This document shows, one piece after another, positions 54,510 to 64,000 of a stretch of 64,000 nt of DNA (its first letter is position 1; the number at the start of each line of letters is the position of its first letter). Made by a program: the position numbers and the translations under genes. Location of the stretch: NCBI RefSeq assembly GCF_964355755.1, contig NC_092674.1, positions 18,428,501 through 18,492,500 of the forward strand. Reading direction: 5' to 3'. This stretch comes from Antedon mediterranea (Eukaryota > Echinodermata > Crinoidea > Comatulida > Antedonidae). A model generated the notes under the pieces. It was not told where the DNA came from. It worked only from the letters and a program-made list of their open reading frames with translations, and made no database searches.

Positions 54510-55528
54510 CTTACTTCAATATTATTTACTTTATCACTATTACTGCTGGCTGGATATATTATAATCAAATATTGGCCCTCCCAAAAACTGGACACTGAAT
54601 AGATCCAATAATAAGTATCCTGGACCAACCTAAGGCAATGGGAACAGAAATGAATTTACAAATTAATATCATTATAAGATGGACACGAAAAAAACAACAA
54701 ACACCTAGACGAATCAAAGCGATGTTGGAATTATCCGCTTTAAACTAATAATAGGAATAGATATATTTACATATAAATTGATAGAAACACAGTCGTCAAA
54801 TTGAACAGGCAGGGTAGTGGCCAAAACCCCCACATAACTGAACCAAGTTTTGTCATGGAACATAAACAGTCTCACAAATGAAATGATTTGAAAATCGAAT
54901 GAAAATAGTGGTTGAAAAATTGTAGCTTTCTCAACAGGCTTGTAAACAATTTCACCCCCATGGTTCAATGCAGAAAGATTAGTATTAGTTTGGTGGACTT
55001 TTAAAAACTCATGATTCACTGATTTGATTATACGTTAATTTTGTGACCCCTAAAAACATAGATTCATAGACACCACATTTATCTGTTTACACCCAGAGGC
55101 TGAAGAGTTATGAGCTATTAAATGACACATAAAGGTAACTGACCTTTGACAGTAAAAATCTGGCTATCACAGCTACTAGAAGGCTGCACGTTGTTGGTGG
55201 TATAAAATACAAAAACTAAACTTTTGTGTTACGTTTCTAGTTTTCCCCAGATTCTAAGAAAGTACGTTAACAATATCCGTTAAAATGTGATTCTGTATTG
55301 GGTATACCTACGGTTGGCACCGGAGTGTTGTTTCTATAACGTCATGTAACTCAGCAGTTTTACTGCATGTATTTTTTGTTAATAACAAATCATACAATTT
55401 GAAAAAAGCATAGGCCTAATAAGTGTGTACCACGCAGATAGGGCTCTGTGCTAGTTATTGATTATCACAGTTCGTACCTGTTGAGTAACAATACAAATAC
55501 TACTAAACATGTTATGTTCTTATAATGA
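54510..55528. other. 3' flank of gene B
   Basis: AT-rich. A 101-codon minus-strand frame at 54714-55019 has no recognisable domain and no supporting signals, so I do not call it a gene. Confidence 0.5.
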
Positions 55529-55534
55529 TTTATT
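55529..55534 (-). terminator. Poly(A) signal of gene B
   Basis: AATAAA on the minus strand, about 80 bases after the stop codon. Its position is right for the cleavage signal of a short 3' UTR. Confidence 0.5.
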
Positions 55535-55614
55535 ATCACACATCATGAACATATAGAAGAATAATAACTAATTCTTCATTCTAATTGTTGTTTTAATTCA
55601 GTGTGCTACGTTGT

Positions 55615-55961
55615 CTAGTAAGGTGTATAGTAGCAATAATGGAGGCCTATATCACTTTTATAATAATTAGCATGAGGATAAAACCCCATCGCGTAATCAT
55701 CATTACTGGTATTCTCGTTATCAAAGAGAAACCACTCCATTTGAGCCGACATGCCAACAACTTCTTGACACTGGTTAACGTACGGGAATAGGTAGAATGG
55801 ACTGTCGGTTGGCAAATGTATTGGATTTGTACTGAATCCCTCAATTTGACAGCAAAAGTACATCTTGGTGTCACTGTCATATGTTCCTTCTGGAACATTA
55901 CCTCCGTAGTTGCTTCCATCCGTGTTCTTGTCATCCCAGAATATAAATCCTGGTTTCATAT
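55615..55961 (-). CDS. Gene B exon 8 (ApeC, second half, stop codon)
   Basis: 347 coding bases after the acceptor ATCTTCAG. It encodes MKPGFIFWDDKNTDGSNYGG, YFCCQIEGFSTNPIHLPTDS, FYLFPYVNQCQEVVGM and GLHYCYYTPY followed by TAG. The paired cysteines and the C-terminal C-Y-Y are the ApeC end signature. Confidence 0.9.
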
Positions 55962-58900
55962 CTGAAGATTAAACAATAACAAATTGAATAAATGATACAT
56001 TACATTAATTTTTTGCTACTCGGAGATTGCGGCAATTAACAAACTCATAGAATAATAAAAGACGCATACAACATAAGTTCTGGCTTAAATAGTTTAATTA
56101 GTAAATGAACATTCACCCATGTAAAACTGCAAATAAAAGTCATAAGCAAATATAAGTTATATAGCAATAATTTTCCAATTCTAAGTAAGCACAACAGGGA
56201 TGCTCAGAGAAAAATAGCCCTATTGCCATAAGTGTCTAAATATTGGGCAGGAGGGAGGGAAAATTGTCTTCAACTTAATGTGATCGTGTTAACAGAGAGG
56301 GTGCTTGATCAAAGAGGTCGAAAAACCCGCCCTCTCCGTTCTCAAAATAGAATTGTGTTCCCAACCCAATTCTTGATTATTGGTTTCGTTAAGCGTGAAT
56401 AATTGTGTAGTGGTTCCGTAATACATAACAGTATAAATTGCTGATGCAGACGAGATCAGGGTTACAGTATGATGCACTAAAACAAGCCATTTGATTTTCT
56501 TTGATTTATTTGCATCTCACTAAAAATACTTATTAAGATGGATGTTTATAAACAATTAAACATTTTTTTAAATAGATGCATGAGCCCCGAAGAACTGATG
56601 TTGCCCTTTTATTCATTCATTCATTCATTTATTTGATTAAAATCACATAAAAAAAGTAAAAAGGTTCATGAATAAAACAGTATTAAAAACAACATATAAA
56701 ACAATGATACAAATATTTTAAAACATATAAAAACCGTATAAAAACAATGTTTAAAATATTTTATTCAAAAACCATTAAAAATTCTTAAAAGAGATAAAAA
56801 GGGTGAGAAAAAGTGATTTCGATCAGGATCGTCCAAGAAAACAAATAACTCAGGTTTATTTCCATTGGAGTCCTTGAGGTAAAAGAAAAGTTTAAAAAGA
56901 AGTTTAGATGCTATGCCGTTTCGATGCGAGATTGTTTTTAAATAATTTTCTAAATACATTTACACTCTCAGTACTTTTTATCGTAATTTGTTCCATTCTT
57001 TAATTGCTGAAGCATAAAATGTGCCATCTATAACATTACAAGAGATTGATGGAACAAAATTAAAATAACTGTGTCGGGTGCCATGTGCATGTTTATAAAA
57101 TTATTACCAAGATATGGTGCTACATTTCTATACTGCATTTTGTGCACAGTGTTTAATTTTATTTGAGTCACCCTGTCCTCAACACACAATAGCCCTAAGC
57201 TATCTAGTTCGTTTTGTCCTACATGAAATCGAGGACCTTCATTAAGGATAAATCTCACCATTTTGTTTTGCATAATCTGTAGTTTATTAGGTTATATGCA
57301 TTATCATGCATATAACCTCTTGATTCTGTCAAAATCTTTATTAGGTTATATGCATTATCATGCATATAACCTCTTGATTCTGTCAAAATCTTTATTTATT
57401 TATTTATTTATTCTTTCCTTAGCACTATTTTGTCCGTGAATTATCTTGATATCAGTTTCATCTATCTAAGTCAATTTTTCAGAGTATATTCCTCATGGCC
57501 AGGAATCGATGTGGTTATATTTTCACAATGCGTAATAAAAAATTACGCGGTCTACGCGTGATTTTACGAAATCACGTTTGTAATCATATCTTCACAAGCA
57601 TGAATCACAATTAAACAAAATTTGGTACTCATAAATTTCAGGTCATACTTCATCATATGGCAATAAAATTACGTGCGTAGCGCATATAACGCTTGCGTAC
57701 GCGCGCTTAAAATGTTCAAAATTGTCAAAATTTATTTTCGATGAAATTAGAGTACGTTTCAGGCAATTTTAAGCGTTTAAAAAATTGCCATGAGTGCGCA
57801 GATTTTTGCACGCGCACTGCGCGTTAAACGTTAATGCGCACTCTTTTTGCCCGATTTCTGTTTTACAATCTTTCTTTAATAATATCATCATATTTGATTC
57901 AGGTTTCAACTCGAAATTGCGTTATACGAGCACGTCAAAAGTGACTGGCTACGCACGTATAAGTTAACAAAATGGTGAAAATATGCTAAATTTTAAAATT
58001 AATATATATCGTCAGAATGCAGGGGAACACCTATTTTTTATTTCATTTTCTTGAAGTGTATGTATCATATGTATGATTTATTATCAAATAAAGAGAACAA
58101 AAGTTGATTAAGTCATCATTAATTGCATATTAAATTTAAAAAAAATTATTTCGACAATCAAACAAATTATGTCATTTTCTTAGGCCAAAATAACAAACTT
58201 AACATTAACTTTCTTCCTTCAAAAATTCATATATTAAAGTTAAAAGTAAGTAGTTTGACAGTGCATCATTTGTATACATTTTAAAGATGTCATCATAGTA
58301 AAAAATTATAATTCATTTCGGTATGTAATAATCTATTTGCATCAAAGTGGTTACTGCATAGTAAATACACGGAGGAATTTTTCTACAACTTTTAGTCAGT
58401 TGTGTACGGCTCGGTGGTCTGTGCTCGTGTCTATGGCTTTCAAGGTACCGAGATCGAGTCTCACCTTGGGAAACGAAATAAGATTTTTTTTTTATTGTCC
58501 GTATTGTTTGTTCAAATTTATTTCTTAGTGTATAGATTATACACAAGATTTATAATGAAATCTAGATAAAAATTAACTTATGTCTTTATTATTACGTAAC
58601 AACAAATGTGGTTTATGACATTATACGCATATGGATCTTTGATCGGATTGTGATACCGGCTACGGTGTTCGCGTTAGCAAGGTCCTATCATATATTATAA
58701 ATAATTAAAGATTTTGAGAAAATCAATCAATCAATATATCTTTTAAAAATCAATTATCTTTATTTAAATCAATGCATATAACCTATAATTCGTCATAGTG
58801 ACGAATTAAATCTAGTTTATTTATTTATTCTTTCCTTAGCACTATTTTGTCCGTGAATTATCTTGATATCAGTTTCATCTATCTAAGTCAATTTTTCAGA

Positions 58901-61900
58901 GTATATTCCTTATGGCCAGGAATCGATGTGGTTATATTTTCACGATGCGTAATCAAAAATTACGCGGTCTACGCGCGATTTTACGAAATCACGTTTGTAA
59001 TCATATCTTCACAAGCATGAATCACAATTAAACAAAATTTGGTACTCATAAATTTCAGGTCATATTTCATCATATGGCAATACAATTACGTGCGTAGCGC
59101 ATATAACGCTTGCGTACGCGCGCTTAAAATGTTCAAAATTGTCAAAATTTATTTTCGATGAAATTAGAGTACGTTTCAGGCAATTTTAAGCGTTTAAAAA
59201 ATTGCCATGAGTGCGCAGATTTTTGCACGCGCACTGCGCGTTATACGTTAATGCGCACTCTTTTTGTCCGATTTCGGTTGTACAACCTTTCTTTAATAAT
59301 ATCATCATATTTTATTCACTTTTCAACGCGTAATTGCCTTATACGAGCACGTCAAAAGTGACAGGCTACGCACGTGTAAGTTAACAAAATGGTGAAAATA
59401 TGCTAAATTTTAAAATTAATATAGATCGTCAGAATGCTCGGGAACACATATTTTTTATTTCATTTTCTTGAAGTGTATGTATCTTATGTATGATTTATTA
59501 TTAAACTAAGGGAACAAAAGTTGATTAAGCCATAATTAATTGCATATTAAATTAAAAAAAATTCATTTCGACAATCAAACAAATTATGACATTTTCTTAG
59601 GCCAAAATAACAAACTTAACATTAACTTTCTTCCTCCAAAAGTTCATATATTAAAGTTAAAAGTATATAGTTTGACAGTGCATCATTTTTGTACATTTTT
59701 AGAGATGTCATCATAGTAAAAAATTATAATTCATTGCGGTATGTAATAATCTATCTGCACCAAAGTGGTTACTGCATAGTAAATACACGGAGGAATTTTT
59801 CTACAATTTTTAGACAGTTGTGTATGGCTCGGGGGTGTGTGCTCGTGTCTATGGCACTCAAGGTACCGAGATCGAGTCTCACCTTGGGAAACGAAATAAG
59901 ATTTTTTTTTTATTATCCGTATTGTTTGTTCAAATTTATTTCTTAGTGTATATATTATACACATGATTTATAATGAAATCTAGATAAAAAATAACTTATG
60001 TCTTTATTATTATGTAACAGCAAATGTGGTTTATGACATTATACGCAGAGGGATCTTTGATCGGATTGTGATACCGGCTATTGTATTCGCGTTAGCAAGG
60101 TCCTATCATATATTATAAATAATTAAAGAATCTGAGAAAATCAATGAATCAAAATATCTTTTAAAAATCAATTATCTTTATTAAAATCAATGCATATAAC
60201 CTATAATTCGTCATAGTGACGAATTAAATCTAGTTTTATAGTGTTTTAGTGTAGTTTAGTCAAAGTGGTTTTGAATGAGGGCATAGCAAAGAATTTTTCC
60301 TTCGTTTTCTCTAAGAAAAGATGCTTGTCTATAGAGAAATTTAAGTCTACCATTAATACATTTTATACTTTGGATTAATATTTGTTCACCTAAGAGAATT
60401 TCATCAAGTGTTACCCCTAAGTATTTGATTGTTGACACTGTCTTTATAGGGATTTCATCACAGTATAATTTAAAATCTCCGACCATTTTCATTTTATGTT
60501 TGGTTCCAAATAACATGCCCTCAGTTTTTCCCATATGGAGGGATAACTTGTTGTCAATGAGCCATTTATTACAGGCTGACAATTCTGAACTTAGTCTTGA
60601 GGCTATTACATATGGGTTCTTTCCAGCTACTAAAAGAACGCTGTCGTCAGCGTATGAAATCAACTTACAATTTACCCTTATTTTTATATCGTTAACATAG
60701 CATAGAAATAATAGGGGCCCCAATATACTTCCTTGAGGCACACCATGAAAAATTCAAAGTGACTTAGATTCTACCTTATTTGTATATACAGTACTAATTG
60801 TTGCCTATTCTTAGATATGATTTGCATGACTTCAACATAACAGTACTGTATATGTAATATATATATATATCTAAATTGATACTTACTTGCTGGACAACTG
60901 GCTCCAACTTGGTAGATACAGTATTGGCCATTTGGCCACACCCAGTCATAATCTGTTGTTGTGACATCATGCTTCAAACAAAAATTGTCGTACATGTCGT
61001 TTTGCCAGATTGGGCCCAGGAAATGGTTTGGACTTGACCATTGATTGTTTTTCTCAGTGTCATGCTTCCGCCAACCAGTGTGCCATTTAAACTGTGGCGC
61101 TAGAGGACACCCACTTGATGGCTGCGGTAATCCGTATGTTCCTTGGGGCCATGTGATGGGGATTTCTACAACAGGATCTAGAAAACCATGTCATAGAATA
61201 TTGCATTAATTTTGGCACAGATAACATACGATCTGAGCGCACATTCCTACTGAATCCTCTATACAATTCTCTTATCACAGTATTTTGCATTTGTGTTACT
61301 AGTAATTTGTTGAAAATGTTATTCAATTTCAATTTTTATTCGGAAACACTTTGATTCAGTGGCACAAACCATTCGGTGGTACATTCAAAACAAAATATAC
61401 AGTATACAAATGGTATTTGATATTTCATTTGATAAACTGTAACTAGTAACAGTAATTATAATATACAATAATACTTATTATCTTTAGTTAGGTAATGTGG
61501 ATACAATAATGGGATCTAGTTGTCATTGATCATTTATAATGTTTACAATTTGAATCAATCTATGCTGCAATATTACATTTTCAATATAGATGTTAAAGCA
61601 TTAAATGACAATACATTACAAAAATAATGTTACTTTAAGTATGCCTACATTATTGTTGGTCTACTTAATACCTTCTGATTTAATTGCATTCCTGTAGGCT
61701 GGGTATCCCCACATGGCTTGATCCATGTTTGAACGTATCTTTGCTAGATTGTTGATCCAATCTGCCTTACATAGACCATCACTGACATAGTTGCTGAACT
61801 GTGTCCAGTAGCCATCAGTGAAAACCTCTTCCATACCAATTACTCTAATTGAAATAGGTTCGTGCATGTTGACATCACCACTTCTTAATGTATACTGAAA

Positions 61901-63733
61901 ACTGCCAAATTGTGTTTGAGACGTCATACCACTCTGAAACTCGGTCATGGTAACAGTCACTGAAGCACTGAATCCAAAAATACCAAAACCAGTTGTAGTA
62001 CTCTTAGTGTTCTGTAAATGAGAATGAAGAAACTGCTAAAATAATAGCTATAACTACAAACTGAATGCATGGTTATCTATGAGTTTAGAATTGATTTGCT
62101 AAGTATCAATCATTATATATTTGTATACATTATTACTTTTAATCGTAACGTCTGAATATGATTACATGCGCACGCGTATGTGGACTTTTAATAAGATTGT
62201 ATTCTGGGTTTTACAAGTTATGCAGCCTTTTTATCAGTTTAGATTAAGTTGAAAATGTGCACGTTCGCACGCGTCACCCAGTATGAATAGCTACGCAGAA
62301 TTACAAAACCGGTTAAAGTAATTTTTATAGAAGACTCAAATAAGAACTTAATAGAATTTTATTAACCGTTTCCATGGCGTAATGGACAAAAGCTGATTGT
62401 GTTTCTTGATATCGATCTAAATTCTTTGTACCAAGGTTGACTTCAGTTACAACACTCTGAAATTACAATGACGTAATGAATGTCAATCAAAATATGAGTA
62501 AATACTCTATGATAGATCAAATGGTTGTAAAACTGTACACAAGGATTCATGTTTAAATTTTTGAAATTGCCCTTTATGAAATAGCCGTAGTCATACACGG
62601 TGACGGTTTGTGTCAAAGATTATTTAATAGGGATATGATACAGTATAAACTTCTTTTTAGATTTACTAATTTACTTACAACACAAACAAAGCGTTATACT
62701 GCGTCGGTTCTGGACAACTACCACCTAAACAACCACCACCATTTACCAGGTAGTACGATACAATTATACCCAATGCAAAGTATTTTACGTAAATGTCTGT
62801 GTTCGGTTAATAGTTTTTAGAATTTATTTTGTTACGTAACAATTTTCATTGTGAAACGCAAAGCTGCTATACGATATTACTTACGGTTCCCCAGTCATCA
62901 AGAAAAGTCATGTATGTTGCGTTGTCCGCAGCATCAGGAAGATTGCATGCTTCTATTACAAAACTTTTTGTCAGGGGATATTGATCAAAAAATGCAAGTT
63001 CTGATGTGTACCGAGCTTGTCCAAGATTACACACTGTACGGTTCTCATAATACACATAGTGGTTGGAATCAATGGCCCTATAAACTTCTTCGTATGCTAT
63101 CCGGTGGTATTAGAAAACAATTTTTTTAAAGTAAAGCAGTTGCTGTTTAGGTAATGGATTGCCAATAAGAATAATTACAGTACTTTTTTTAATTTTTTTT
63201 TATAAGAGGAAATACTATATAATATATATGTTTCGTTTTATACGTCTACTTACATTTACTCTTTGAAAATTCAAATCCAGCGTATTTGTTTGAAAAACCA
63301 ACTAAAAAAAAAAGAAATGTGAAATTAGAATAAAATCAGAATCTATTACACGTTCATTACACGATGTTAGACTACTGTTTTTATGTATTTTTTTTAAAAA
63401 GCACACACTTCGGCGTTTAATTATCCGAAATCTTGCCGTTTTTACTTTACTAATTTTTGTTTGGTGTAGCACCATTGTCCAGTTTCTACGGCATTTGAGT
63501 AAGTGAGCTGCCCCATATTTGTTGGTCATTATTAATGAATAAAATAAGAGATTATGTTCATGTAAAAGACTATTTTTACTGAAATACTTTAGAAAATGGC
63601 ACAATTACACTGATAAGTCACACTAACCTTTCCAATCAGTTTCTTTCTTCAATTTTTGTTGGTAACTTTCTGTACCCCAGAATATTTCTTGGCTAACTGA
63701 ATTTGAACAACTTGAGCGTGGTACAAAGGTTAC
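55615..63733 (-). CDS. Gene B: apextrin-like MACPF-ApeC protein (first exon beyond window)
   Basis: Spliced minus-strand paralogue of gene A. Exons: 63628-63733, 63254-63301, 62885-63096, 62367-62456, 61672-62011, 60887-61177 and 55615-55961 (stop TAG at 55615-55617). The 1434 bases give 477 codons plus stop; with an exon 1 like that of gene A the protein would be about 557 residues. MACPF part: VTFVPRSSC, WGT|SVVTEVNLG, VIGMEEVFTDGYWTQF. ApeC part: WPQGTYGLPQPSSGCPLAP, HFLGPIWQNDMYDNFC, YFCCQIEGF, FYLFPYVNQCQEVVGM, HYCYYTPY at the C-terminus. The MACPF signature has serine where gene A and most family members have histidine. The last intron (4925 bp) has been filled by transposons. Likely a secreted pore-forming or pattern-recognition immune effector, by family. 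Confidence 0.9.
55962..56600. other. Gene B last intron, unique part
   Basis: No feature recognised. Confidence 0.5.
57028..57294 (-). pseudogene. LINE ORF2 C-terminal fragment
   Basis: KLQIMQNKMVRFILNEGPRF, HVGQNELDSLGLLCVEDRV and QIKLNTVHKMQYRNVAPYLG match the usual C-terminal end of Jockey/CR1-type ORF2 proteins. It continues the frame interrupted at 60256; about 20 residues are missing at the break. Confidence 0.8.
57290..57371. repeat. Two direct copies of a 12-bp-arm palindrome
   Basis: GGTTATATGCAT, loop TATC, ATGCATATAACC at 57290-57317 and again at 57344-57371, 54 bp apart, each followed by TCTTGATTCTGTCAAAATCT. They mark the left edge of the insertion in the LINE. The right edge also carries ATGCATATAACC. 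Confidence 0.85.
57430..57965. mobile_element. Internally deleted P-like derivative, copy 1
   Basis: The first part matches 41490-41790 (ATCTTGATATCAGTTT, GGCCAGGAATCGATGTGGTT, AATTACGTGCGTAGCGCAT). It then passes directly into a match to 45212-45390 (CAGGCAATTTTAAGCGTTTA, AAAGTGACTGGCTACGCACG). The transposase is lost between two copies of GTTTCAG. Confidence 0.75.
58404..58530 (+). mobile_element. tRNA-like SINE head, copy 1
   Basis: CGGCTCGGTGGTCTGTGCTC (A-box-like) and GAGATCGAGTCTC (B-box-like, 58450-58462), followed by a T-run and ATTGTTTGTTCAAATTTATT. Confidence 0.55.
58847..59382. mobile_element. Internally deleted P-like derivative, copy 2
   Basis: Same structure as 57430-57965, with the same GTTTCAG junction; it duplicated together with the 1.4-kb unit. 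Confidence 0.75.
59821..59948 (+). mobile_element. tRNA-like SINE head, copy 2
   Basis: Second copy of the same sequence in the duplicated unit; B-box-like element at 59868-59880. Confidence 0.55.
60256..60741 (-). pseudogene. LINE reverse transcriptase fragment
   Basis: MPQGSILGPLLFLCYVNDIK, CKLISYADDSVLLVAGKN (catalytic YADD intact), NKLSLHMGKTEGMLFG, TIKYLGVTLDE and GRLKFLYRQASFLRENEGK. A clean open frame of 161 codons ending IQNHFD, where the inserted DNA begins. Confidence 0.9.
60887..61177 (-). CDS. Gene B exon 7 (ApeC, first half)
   Basis: 291 bases between TTCTAG and GTAAGT. It encodes PVVEIPITWPQGTYGLPQPS, SGCPLAPQFKWHTGWRKHDT and HFLGPIWQNDMYDNFC, ending GQYCIYQVGASCPA. Clearly homologous to gene A exon 7. 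Confidence 0.9.
61672..62011 (-). CDS. Gene B exon 6 (MACPF C-terminal part)
   Basis: 340 bases, phase 0 to 1, acceptor TTTACAG, donor GTATTA. It opens with the glycine-rich TTTGFGIFGFSASVTVTM, which looks like a membrane-inserting hairpin segment, and ends PAYRNAIKSE. Confidence 0.87.
62367..62456 (-). CDS. Gene B exon 5 (MACPF signature, WGT|S)
   Basis: 30 codons in phase 0, acceptor ATTTCAG, encoding SVVTEVNLGTKNLDRYQETQ and SAFVHYAMET. The residue after WGT is serine, coded AGT. The context VVTEVNLG fits the MACPF beta-strand that follows the signature. Confidence 0.85.
62885..63096 (-). CDS. Gene B exon 4 (MACPF core up to WGT)
   Basis: 212 bases. It encodes YEEVYRAIDSNHYVYYENRT, CNLGQARYTSELAFFDQYPL and ends DDWGT before GTAAGT. 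It aligns without gaps to gene A exon 4. Confidence 0.88.
63254..63301 (-). CDS. Gene B exon 3 (MACPF, micro-exon)
   Basis: 48 bases, phase 1 to phase 1, encoding GFSNKYAGFEFSKSK. The acceptor is preceded by a run of eight T on the minus strand (TTTTTTTTAG) and the donor is GTAAGT. Separated from exon 4 by only 157 bp, against 27 kb in gene A. Confidence 0.8.
63628..63733 (-). CDS. Gene B exon 2 (MACPF)
   Basis: 106 bases, acceptor CTAAAG, donor GTTAGT, phase 0 to 1. It encodes VTFVPRSSCSNSVSQEIFWG followed by TESYQQKLKKETDWK. Upstream (63734-64000) no signal-peptide exon is visible, so exon 1 lies outside the window. Confidence 0.83.
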
Positions 63734-63954
63734 CTTTAGAAAAGTATTTATTATCTTTAAAAAAAATCTGTTATGTATTTAATATCTGTCATAATTAACG
63801 GTCTAATGAAATCGATTTGGAATACAGATAATATTTATGCCAATGTTAAAGGTAAAGTCTCCTCTGGTGTAATTGATAGATATCTTTGATATTGATTAAG
63901 GAGTAAAGTAAGGTGTGTTTTTTCACTTGTATGTAAGTAAATGAAACATGAATG

Positions 63955-64000
63955 GGTAGCCTTTTTTGGGCTGATGATATTGTATTATTAGCTCACAATG
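63955..64000 (+). pseudogene. LINE reverse transcriptase fragment at window edge
   Basis: The plus-strand frame MGSLFWADDIVLLAHN contains the catalytic A-D-D box in the W-A-D-D-I-V-L-L-A form of many LINEs. It runs off the window. It would lie in the first intron of gene B, antisense. Confidence 0.6.

Larger units (their letters stand above)
57397..60237. repeat. Tandem duplication of a ~1417-bp composite unit
   Basis: Copy 1 is 57397-58815 and copy 2 is 58816-60237. CTTTCCTTAGCACTATTTTG starts at 57413 and 58830. Each unit contains an internally deleted P-like element, AT-rich DNA, a tRNA-like SINE head and, at its end, the hairpin ATTCGTCA-TAG-TGACGAAT (58788-58806 and 60206-60224). Confidence 0.9.
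56605..60745 (-). mobile_element. CR1/Jockey-like LINE in the last intron of gene B, split by an insertion
   Basis: The 3' end is marked by an ATTC-repeat run at about 56609-56630. The C-terminal coding part is at 57028-57294 and the RT part at 60256-60741, both on the minus strand. The 2.95 kb between them (57295-60237) is foreign: a tandemly duplicated 1.4-kb unit. The LINE is 5'-truncated just before the RT motif MPQGSILGPLLF. Confidence 0.75.

Noticed and set aside
54714-55019. Minus-strand 101-codon frame near gene B
   Set aside because: No recognisable domain, no poly(A) signal or splice logic, and composition like surrounding AT-rich DNA.

Overview
This is a strongly AT-rich animal (eukaryotic) window. 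It has spliced genes with consensus GT/AG junctions, very large introns and a dense load of LINE, DIRS-like, P-element-like, SINE and foldback elements plus satellite DNA. The only convincing host genes are two head-to-tail, minus-strand paralogues of the apextrin family: a secreted MACPF perforin-like domain followed by an ApeC domain. That family, together with the AGGCCTAG-rich repeats, points to a marine invertebrate, most likely a deuterostome such as an echinoderm. The phylum is inferred, not proven.

Layout. Gene A runs from its start codon at 38249 leftwards past position 1, so its last exon is cut by the window edge. Seven exons plus part of the eighth are visible. Gene B lies upstream of it, from beyond 63733 to its stop at 55615, and lacks only its first exon. 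The paralogues share every splice phase, and four of the exons have identical lengths (106, 212, 90 and 291 bases). Their introns differ enormously: the intron between exons 3 and 4 is 157 bp in gene B and 27,264 bp in gene A.

The giant intron of gene A (9948-37211) holds a 1.27-kb inverted-repeat element with an 8-bp target duplication (10377-11651), a small MITE (10083-10264), and a ~22.3-kb block (13393-35658). Both ends of that block abut TA microsatellites and carry inverted copies of a GGCCGTTTGCTACG-type motif. Inside it, in roughly mirror-symmetric positions, are AGGCCT-palindrome-rich islands. Between them are a candidate plus-strand spliced non-coding transcript with duplicated exons and a poly(A) signal, and a ~16.7-kb satellite field. 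The field is built from ~127-bp and 45-bp modules arranged into ~2.5-kb higher-order repeats.

The intergenic region between the two genes (38250-55528) is a transposon graveyard: a decayed P/THAP9-like transposon inside an L1/Tx1-like LINE, itself lying inside a DIRS-like RNase H gene; then a triplicated low-copy repeat; then a broken CR1/Jockey-like LINE. The last intron of gene B (55962-60886) holds another LINE split by a tandemly duplicated 1.4-kb unit. That unit contains an internally deleted derivative of the same P-like element. No bacterial, CRISPR or rRNA features are present.
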